From Kiloniellales bacterium (GTDB lineage Bacteria > Pseudomonadota > Alphaproteobacteria > Kiloniellales > JAKSBE01), in NCBI GenBank assembly GCA_030067055.1, contig JASJAL010000088.1, positions 1 to 7,953 of the forward strand: a stretch of 7,953 nucleotides of DNA. The letters are read 5' to 3'. A model generated the notes under the pieces. It ran no database searches and was not told where the DNA came from. It saw only the letters and a program-made list of their open reading frames with translations. Positions 1-4,868 of the stretch are shown piece by piece. The translations under genes were made by a program, and so were the position numbers. Position 1 is the stretch's first letter. The number at the start of each line of letters is the position of its first letter.

Positions 1-1
1 G

Positions 2-1273
2 GGCGAGTGGTACAACCACATGCCGCCGCGGACCACCGGGCCCAACGGCCGGGCCTGCGACGAGTGCCACAACCAGCCGTTCAGCGACGGTGCCGGCAGC
101 GCAGCCCTTGCGGTCCACCGTAGCCCCCTGCGGGAGGAATCGCCCGGGGCCTTCATCCGTCGCGACGCTCCGCACCTCTTCGGGCTGGGCGCGCTGCAGC
201 GCTTGGCCGAGGAGATGACCCGCGATCTGCTGGTCGAGCGTCTCCTCGCCGGCGTCGAGGCCTGCAAGCTCGGGAAGCCGGTGACCAAGCCGCTGCTGGC
301 AAAGGGCGTCTCCTTCGGGGAGATCGTCGCCAATCCGAAGGGGGCGAAGTCCTGCCAGGTCGAATTCGACACCACCCGGGTCAAGGGCGTGGAGCCCGAT
401 CTCGTGATCCGGCCCCTGCAGTGGAAGGGCAACTTCGTGTCGGTCCGAGACTTCAGCCGCGACGCCGCCCACAACGAGCTCGGCATGCAGCCCGTGGAGA
501 CGACCGGCGATGGCGTGGACGGCGATTTCGACGGCATCGTCGACGAGCTGACGGTTGGCGACCTGACGGCCCTGGTCCTCTATACCGCCGCGCAGCCGCG
601 ACCCACGACCAAGCTCGAGCTGGCGTCGCTGGGCGTGATCGAGCCCTTGGAGGCGCAGGAGAAGAAGGCGATCGCAGCGGGCCGGCGTGCCTTCGAAAAG
701 GCCGGCTGCACCTCATGCCATCGCCCGGAGCTCAAGATTGAAGACCCCATATTCTCGGAGCCGAGTCAGCACCTGGCATACCGGGACAAGGTCTTTCCCG
801 CTGGCCAGGATCCCTTGGCCCTCGGGGTGGACCCGAAGCATCCGGTTTCCTTCGACCTGACGGCGGACCAGCCGGACAACATCATCAAGGACGAGGACGG
901 GCGGGTCACCTTCCACCTCGGGGCCTTTCGCCGCGACCAGGATGGCCTTGCGATCGTTGAGCTATTCGGTGACCTAAAGCATCACGATATGGGGCCGGAG
1001 CTGGCCGAGAACGTCGACGAGGTCGGGACCGGCGCTTCGGTCTTTCTGACCACGGAGCTCTGGGGGGTCGGCTCGACGGCGCCCTATCTGCACGACGGCA
1101 GGGCGACCACCCTGACCGAGGCCATCCTCTACCACGGCGGCGAGGCCGCCGAGTCGCGTGCGGCCTTCAAGGCGCTGCCCGTGCTCGAGCAGAAGAACCT
1201 GATCGCTTTCCTCAACAATCTCGTGCTCTTCAAGTTCGAGGAGGAGGAAGACGAGGAAGACGCGGAAAGCTGA
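2..1273 (+). CDS. Di-haem oxidoreductase of the DHOR family (putative cytochrome c peroxidase-like), 5' truncated
   Basis: This is the C-terminal part (423 codons) of a secreted c-type cytochrome. The reading frame is open to the left edge, so the true start and signal peptide lie outside the window. Two CxxCH haem c motifs are visible: CDECH at 56-70, in the context RACDECHNQPF with DGAG just after, and CTSCH at 707-721. A PYLHDGRATTLTEAI block followed by HGGEA lies near the end, at about 1081-1143. This combination is characteristic of the DHOR/DUF1111 'di-haem oxidoreductase, putative peroxidase' family, related to bacterial cytochrome c peroxidase and MauG. The family is expected to act in the periplasm or envelope in electron transfer or peroxide reduction; the substrate is not known from sequence. 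The protein ends in a very acidic tail (EEEEDEEDAES), which is unusual. It is convergent with the LysM gene. The family is clear; the exact reaction is inferred. Confidence 0.85.
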   Translation, partial: GEWYNHMPPRTTGPNGRACDECHNQPFSDGAGSAALAVHRSPLREESPGAFIRRDAPHLFGLGALQRLAEEMTRDLLVERLLAGVEACKLGKPVTKPLLAKGVSFGEIVANPKGAKSCQVEFDTTRVKGVEPDLVIRPLQWKGNFVSVRDFSRDAAHNELGMQPVETTGDGVDGDFDGIVDELTVGDLTALVLYTAAQPRPTTKLELASLGVIEPLEAQEKKAIAAGRRAFEKAGCTSCHRPELKIEDPIFSEPSQHLAYRDKVFPAGQDPLALGVDPKHPVSFDLTADQPDNIIKDEDGRVTFHLGAFRRDQDGLAIVELFGDLKHHDMGPELAENVDEVGTGASVFLTTELWGVGSTAPYLHDGRATTLTEAILYHGGEAAESRAAFKALPVLEQKNLIAFLNNLVLFKFEEEEDEEDAES

Positions 1274-1284
1274 AGCACCGGACC

Positions 1285-1315
1285 CGGGGATCGAGGCTCA
1301 AGGCTTCGATCCCCG
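1285..1315. terminator. Strong hairpin between convergent genes, possible bidirectional terminator
   Basis: A 14-bp stem with a CAA loop begins 12 bases after the DHOR stop codon. The arms are CGGGGATCGAGGCT and GGCTTCGATCCCCG, with two G-T wobbles near the loop. No T-tract follows on either strand, so it is not a textbook intrinsic terminator. Its place in the 104-base gap between two convergent stop codons makes a transcription-ending or 3'-end-protecting role likely. Confidence 0.55.
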
Positions 1316-1377
1316 CGGATTGCCCTGCCTTCGACGCCACGGGCTGCTTGCCTCTGACCTTCGCCGTCCGACTAAGG

Positions 1378-2292
1378 TTAGGGTAGTCGCAGCGTGGCTC
1401 CGACGCGAATCCTGTCCGGGCTCTCCAAGCGATCCTTGTTCGCCTCGTAGATCTTCACATAGGCCAGGGCGTCGCCGTAGTAGCGCCAGGCAATGGCGCC
1501 GAGGGTATCGCCGTTCACGACGACGACCGAAGACGGCCTGGCCTTGGGACTCGGCCTGATCTTTGCCGGCACCGGCTTCGCCGCCGTCTGCGGGCGGCTG
1601 TCGATTTTCTTGGCTGCGGCGGTCCTGGCCGGCCCCGCGGTGGTCGCGGCCTCGCCTCTCAGGGCCGCGAGGTAGCCGGCATCCGCATCCGCCTCGGCCG
1701 GATCCAGGGAGCGGCCGACGACGCTGCGCACAAGCATGGTGCTATCCAGGTTGCCGTCCGCAGCGAGTAGCGCGACCGGGACCTCGGAGCCGGAGGTCGC
1801 GACCGCTTCCTCGATGAGCTTCAGGACGTACTCTTCAGGCTCGCCCCGCTTGTCGGCATGCTTAACGATCTCGCGAATCGCGTTCCTCAGGTTCTCGGCG
1901 GCATCCTCGGCGTCGCGCGCAGAGGCCGGCGCGTTGGGATCCGTCGCGCGGTCGAGGTCTCGAATCGCGTCGACCACATTCGCGGTGAGGATCTCCTCCT
2001 GATCCTTCGGCTTGCCGAAGTTCCGAACCGCCTTGACGGCGTCGCTGGTCATGGCACGGAAGGCTTCATCCTCCCCGGCGGCCTTGGACGACTCCGCCTG
2101 CGCAAGCTGGGGCAAGCCTGGCGTCATTCGCCGCACCCCGGGATCGGACGCGCGATCCGTCCGGGCGGTCGCGGCGGAGGTGTCCTCCCGGTCGGTGGGC
2201 CTGGAAGAATCCCGGCTGAAGGATGCGCCGACGGCCGTCGATATCACGGCCAGCCCGGCAACGAGGACGATGGCAGGTCGTAGCGCCACCAT
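1378..2292 (-). CDS. N-terminally anchored protein with C-terminal LysM domain
   Basis: This is a 304-residue envelope protein. Residues 4-24 form a hydrophobic segment (uncleaved anchor or signal peptide). A charged, Ala/Glu/Asp-rich and probably helical region covers about 70-210, an Ala/Pro/Lys-rich linker covers about 214-255, and a LysM domain closes the protein (256-304: VVVVNGDTLGAIAWRYYGD, then YVKIYEANKDRL, then IRVGATLRLP). LysM domains bind N-acetylglucosamine-containing glycans such as peptidoglycan, so the protein probably tethers to the cell wall from the inner membrane side. The ATG at 2292 is chosen because AGGAGG lies 7 bases upstream and the hydrophobic segment begins immediately. 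The frame stays open to 2505, but that would overlap the rhodanese gene and give a non-hydrophobic N-terminus. It is the last gene of the apparent operon, 59 bases after the rhodanese. The central region matches no family I recognise. Confidence 0.85.
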   Translation of the reverse strand: MVALRPAIVLVAGLAVISTAVGASFSRDSSRPTDREDTSAATARTDRASDPGVRRMTPGLPQLAQAESSKAAGEDEAFRAMTSDAVKAVRNFGKPKDQEEILTANVVDAIRDLDRATDPNAPASARDAEDAAENLRNAIREIVKHADKRGEPEEYVLKLIEEAVATSGSEVPVALLAADGNLDSTMLVRSVVGRSLDPAEADADAGYLAALRGEAATTAGPARTAAAKKIDSRPQTAAKPVPAKIRPSPKARPSSVVVVNGDTLGAIAWRYYGDALAYVKIYEANKDRLESPDRIRVGATLRLP

Positions 2293-2351
2293 TTGCCTAC
2301 CTCCTGGAGCTATTAGAGTTTCGGGTTCTCTTTGTGGGGTGTCGCCGGCGG

Positions 2352-3029
2352 CTACTGTCGGCCGGCGGTCGCCGGACCGGGTGGAATGCTCGTCGACAGA
2401 CCCAGCATCGACCAGTTCTGCATCCCGCCGCGATAGTAGTAGAGCTTCTCCGGCGGGTAACCGATCTCCAGCAGCCCGGCGATGGCCCGTGGCGACTGGT
2501 CGCACCAGGGCCCGTTGCAGAACATCAACAGATCCTTTGCGTCGTCGAAGGCCCAGTCGCCTTCATCGGCGCGCTCGGCGCCCAGGACCAGGAGCAGGTC
2601 GTCGAGATAGGGGTTCTTGGAGGAGAACAGCGTGAAGGGGATGTTCACGGAGCCCGGAATCGTTCCCTTGTGGTGCCACTCCGGAATCCGGGCGTCGACC
2701 AGCAGGCCGCTTCCCTTGCTGACCTTCTTCTTCAGGAAATCCATGATCTCGAGCTCGCCGACGGTCTCGACGCCCTCGGCCGCCTTCATCGGGTGGATGC
2801 AGAACGGCGGGCAGGACCTGGAGGTCTTGGCGAAGGTGCCGGAGATCGCGTTCTCCTTGTCCTGAATGCGCTCGATCACGAAGCTGTCCGCACCGATCTT
2901 GAACTCCACCCGAGGCGTGTCCGGGGCGATCCAGACATCTTCGGCCTGGGCGGCCGGCTGCAGGAGCATGACGGCGCCGACGATCGACGCCAGCCAGACG
3001 AAAGAATGGCGAGCTCGCGCGGTCAACAT
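2352..3029 (-). CDS. Secreted rhodanese-like domain protein
   Basis: This is a 225-residue protein with a Sec signal peptide (hydrophobic core about 10-23, likely cleavage after AQA at 29). The rhodanese fold covers about 93-213. It includes VDARIPEWHHKGTIPGSVNIP, the usual 'D-x-R ... GxIxGAxNIP' first half of the domain. It then reaches the active-site loop MFCNGPWCDQSPRAI, where Cys171 sits in the catalytic cysteine position, and ends with a YYYRGGMQNW motif typical of the domain's end. Rhodaneses move sulfane sulfur or act as redox or phosphatase-like domains. Here the location would be the periplasm. A second Cys (176) in the loop and a CPPFC pair (73, 77) before the domain suggest thiol chemistry. 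The ATG at 3029 has GGAGG 8 bases upstream. It is the middle gene of the operon, 78 bases after the TAXI gene and 59 bases before the LysM gene. The family is certain; the substrate is unknown. Confidence 0.9.
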   Translation of the reverse strand: MLTARARHSFVWLASIVGAVMLLQPAAQAEDVWIAPDTPRVEFKIGADSFVIERIQDKENAISGTFAKTSRSCPPFCIHPMKAAEGVETVGELEIMDFLKKKVSKGSGLLVDARIPEWHHKGTIPGSVNIPFTLFSSKNPYLDDLLLVLGAERADEGDWAFDDAKDLLMFCNGPWCDQSPRAIAGLLEIGYPPEKLYYYRGGMQNWSMLGLSTSIPPGPATAGRQ

Positions 3030-3042
3030 AGAGGAGGCCTCC
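3030..3042 (-). promoter_or_regulatory. Rhodanese ribosome-binding site within a palindrome
   Basis: The Shine-Dalgarno GGAGG (3042-3038, minus strand) lies 8 bases before the ATG and is directly followed by CCTCC, forming the 10-bp palindrome GGAGGCCTCC (3033-3042). With no loop between the arms it cannot fold as a simple hairpin, but the adjoining CCTCC could pair with other purine-rich RNA. It supports the start at 3029. Confidence 0.6.
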
Positions 3043-3056
3043 GCTGCTGTTTTCTG

Positions 3057-3107
3057 GGGCGCCGTCTCTGTTTTTCCGGGCGCCTTGCTGGCTCTTGTCT
3101 GGGCGCC
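3057..3107. repeat. Three spaced GGGCGCC repeats in the gap between the TAXI and rhodanese genes
   Basis: The heptamer GGGCGCC occurs at 3057-3063, 3078-3084 and 3101-3107, with start-to-start distances of 21 and 23 bases. On the coding (minus) strand each copy reads as GGCGCCC followed by an A-rich stretch (for example GGCGCCCGGAAAAACAGAG), so these look like imperfect direct repeats of about 21-23 bases filling the space from the TAXI stop codon towards the rhodanese ribosome-binding site. Each core contains the palindrome GGCGCC. They may be a binding site array, an RNA element of the operon transcript, or the remains of a small local duplication. Confidence 0.5.
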
Positions 3108-4352
3108 TTACTGGATCGGCTTGTTCTTCTCGAGTTCTCTCCAGGCCATGAAGCGCTGGAAGAGCTCGAGAATTTCCTTGTCGCTCGCCTCGCCCTGGCC
3201 CCCGCTCGATCTCATGTAGTTGACGAAGGCCTGGAACTCGGCGTTCTGGCGCAGGCTGTCGACGGCTGCAGCCTCTTCGCGGCGGCGTCGATCAGCGGCC
3301 GCCGCGGCCTCAGCGGCCGCCGCGGCCTCAGCGGCAGCCGCGGCCTTGGCGGCCGCCGCGGCTTCGATCCGGCGCCGTTCCTCCTGCTTGGCGACGATCC
3401 AAGCCGCCGCCGGCTCGAAGCGCTCCCAGCCGGGGGTGACTTTCGACCCGGGATTGAAGTTCCGCCAGCGCGGGTGGAAGGGCGGCTCGTGCATGGACTC
3501 GACGTTGTCGAACAGGGAGGTCATGAATTTCGCGACGTTCCGGTAGCGCGGATTGTCCGACTTCCAGTTGTAGACCGCCATGATGGTCCCGAACTCCAAG
3601 GTGCTCACTTCCTGTCCCGGCGCGATCAGGTTGGGGTAATGCTCCGCGGTGAAGGTCGTCGGCTCGTAGGTGTCCGCAAGGGCTGGGCCGAAGGGAAGCG
3701 GCACGAAGTGCAGGTTCTCCGAAGGTTTGATGCCTTTGACGAAATCCGAACCCCGGGCCGTCGAGTACATGATCGCCGCGATCTCGCCGCGCTCGATCCT
3801 TTCGATCGCCGGTCCCCAGTCGTCGTAGACCCTCTCGATCTTGATGCCCAGAAGATCGAAGGCCGTCAGCGCGCTGATGGTCGACCCGGCGAAGTCGTTC
3901 TTGCCGACCACCACTTTTTGGCCGGCCAGCTCGGCGACGCTCTGGATGCTGCGATGGGCGATCAGGTGAAAGTGTTCGTCGTAGAGCTTGGCCAGGAACC
4001 GCAGCCTGTTGCGAGCGTTCGGAAAGATCCCCTGCCGCTGCACGTAGGTGAGCGCGTCGGAGTGAAGAATGCCGATGTCGACGCCTTTGAGGTAAAGGAT
4101 GTCCCGGATGTTCTCGACGGGACCCTCGCCCATCATCGGCAAAACCCTGAGCTGGCCCGGCCTGTTGGTCGCGGCGGCCATCTCGCCAGCGTAGCGCAGG
4201 TAGGAGCTGTTCACGTATTCCGCCCCGCCCGTGATGATCGTCACCCGACCGGCGTTGACCTTCTCCTGAATGGAGCCCTGGGCAAGGGCACTGCTCGCTT
4301 GCCAGCCCAACACGGCAACAAGGGCGGCAACGGCTGCTGTTCTCTGAATCAT
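3108..4352 (-). CDS. TAXI-family TRAP-type solute-binding protein with Ala-rich C-terminal extension
   Basis: This is a 414-residue periplasmic protein. It has a signal peptide (1-25, cleavage likely after ALAQ) and a TAXI/NMT1-like binding domain at about 35-310. Visible signatures include TIITGGAEYVNSSYLRYAGE near the start, VDIGILHSDAL, the GQKVVVGKNDFAGST nucleotide-like loop, and GEIAAIMYSTARGSDF. Such proteins capture small organic anions for TRAP transporters; the ligand cannot be read from sequence. Unlike a standard TAXI protein (about 320-340 residues), it continues with a charged helix (322-330), an (EAAAAA)n-type stretch (about 330-354), an Arg-rich segment (355-359) and a helical C-terminal piece (about 365-410, FQAFVNYM, EILELFQRFMAW). 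The ATG at 4352 is chosen because the signal peptide starts there and GAGGGGG lies 5 bases upstream; the frame stays open to 4430. It is the first gene of the apparent operon. No DctQ/DctM permease gene is present in the window. Confidence 0.9.
   Translation of the reverse strand: MIQRTAAVAALVAVLGWQASSALAQGSIQEKVNAGRVTIITGGAEYVNSSYLRYAGEMAAATNRPGQLRVLPMMGEGPVENIRDILYLKGVDIGILHSDALTYVQRQGIFPNARNRLRFLAKLYDEHFHLIAHRSIQSVAELAGQKVVVGKNDFAGSTISALTAFDLLGIKIERVYDDWGPAIERIERGEIAAIMYSTARGSDFVKGIKPSENLHFVPLPFGPALADTYEPTTFTAEHYPNLIAPGQEVSTLEFGTIMAVYNWKSDNPRYRNVAKFMTSLFDNVESMHEPPFHPRWRNFNPGSKVTPGWERFEPAAAWIVAKQEERRRIEAAAAAKAAAAAEAAAAAEAAAAADRRRREEAAAVDSLRQNAEFQAFVNYMRSSGGQGEASDKEILELFQRFMAWRELEKNKPIQ
3293..3364. 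repeat. Four-copy 18-bp tandem repeat inside the TAXI gene
   Basis: Four adjoining 18-bp units start at 3293, 3311, 3329 and 3347. The first two units are identical (CAGCGGCCGCCGCGGCCT); the third and fourth differ at one and two positions. The unit is a multiple of three, so it keeps the frame and encodes six-residue periods of the EAAAAA/KAAAAA type on the minus strand. Near-identity at the DNA level points to recent expansion by slippage, and copy number may vary between strains. Confidence 0.9.
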
Positions 4353-4533
4353 CTTTCCCCCTCTCGCTGGTCTCTCTGTCCTTCGCGCGACCGCGCGTGG
4401 CACGTCACGCCCACCCAACCGGATTTCCACCGCCCGATGGCTGAAGGGACTGCGAGATCCGGCCTTACCTTTGCGCGATCTTCGCTGGGGGACTTCCCGC
4501 GGATGGGCACTTAATCCTAAGGGGATAGCGTAA

Positions 4534-4562
4534 TCACGATTCCCGTGTCGTCACTGTGTCAA
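4534..4562 (-). promoter_or_regulatory. Candidate promoter of the TAXI operon
   Basis: On the minus strand a perfect TTGACA (-35 type) box lies at 4562-4557. At 17-18 bases spacing the -10 position reads TCGTGA or CGTGAT, a weak match to TATAAT, so the assignment rests mainly on the -35 box. It would give a 5' leader of roughly 175 bases before the TAXI ATG. Confidence 0.3.
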
Positions 4563-4576
4563 CTCAAATAGAGTTG
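4560..4576. promoter_or_regulatory. Inverted repeat overlapping the -35 box, possible operator
   Basis: CAACTC-AAATA-GAGTTG is a perfect inverted repeat with 6-bp arms and a 5-base centre. It shares three bases with the TTGACA box, the usual geometry of a repressor operator. A TGTGGAA direct repeat (4575-4581 and 4596-4602, 21 bases or two helical turns apart) lies next to it. The binding protein cannot be named from the sequence. Confidence 0.35.
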
Positions 4577-4868
4577 TGGAAAAGTCATGTTGCCCTGTGG
4601 AACTCGGTTCAAAATTCCGTGAGCTCTCGCAGCTTTTACATGGCCTATCCCTCAAACGGGTTAGGACAAAAGATCTCTTTCTCCTGATGGTTTCTTAGAC
4701 GGTCGCGGCGACAACCTGAGTATCTCGAGCCCTGCCGCGCGGCAATTTCTGTCTGCTGGCTTGGCCTTCGATAGACCCCGAAATTCGCCATGCCTGGTGA
4801 TGCGGCCATAGGGGGCCGCTGTCCGCAGGTTCATGTCGGGCGGCGATCTATAGGACCGGGATAGGGAC

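Larger units (their letters stand above)
4353..4868. other. 516-base non-coding region between radical SAM gene and TAXI operon
   Basis: Both flanking genes read leftwards, so this stretch should hold the end of the radical SAM transcript and the control region of the TAXI operon. I see no coding frame with family resemblance. The part from about 4510 to 4700 is richer in A and T than the genes. Items seen: a short hairpin GCGGCC-N6-GGCCGC at 4802-4819 (possible 3' end of the radical SAM mRNA, no T-tract); a perfect 12-bp palindrome TGCCGCGCGGCA at 4733-4744; the promoter and operator-like elements listed separately; and a leader hairpin CGCGC-GACC-GCGCG at 4384-4397, 31 bases before the TAXI start codon. 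Confidence 0.6.

Noticed and set aside
2293..2505. Longer N-terminal extension of the LysM protein to 2505
   Set aside because: It would overlap the end of the rhodanese gene by 154 bases, and the internal ATG at 2292 has AGGAGG at ideal spacing and begins directly with a hydrophobic anchor.
3293..3364. CRISPR-like repeats
   Set aside because: The 18-bp units are directly joined with no spacers and lie in frame inside a gene, so this is a coding tandem repeat.
2223..4514. Very long plus-strand open frame of 763 codons
   Set aside because: It is antisense to the rhodanese and TAXI genes, which have clear signal peptides, domains and ribosome-binding sites. High GC explains the lack of stops, and its translation is Arg/Gly-rich without recognisable domains.
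4575..4602. DnaA-box-like sequences suggesting a replication origin
   Set aside because: TGTGGAAAA differs from the reverse complement of TTATCCACA by one base and the second copy is weaker. Two imperfect sites without an AT-rich unwinding region or dnaA/dnaN neighbours do not support an origin.
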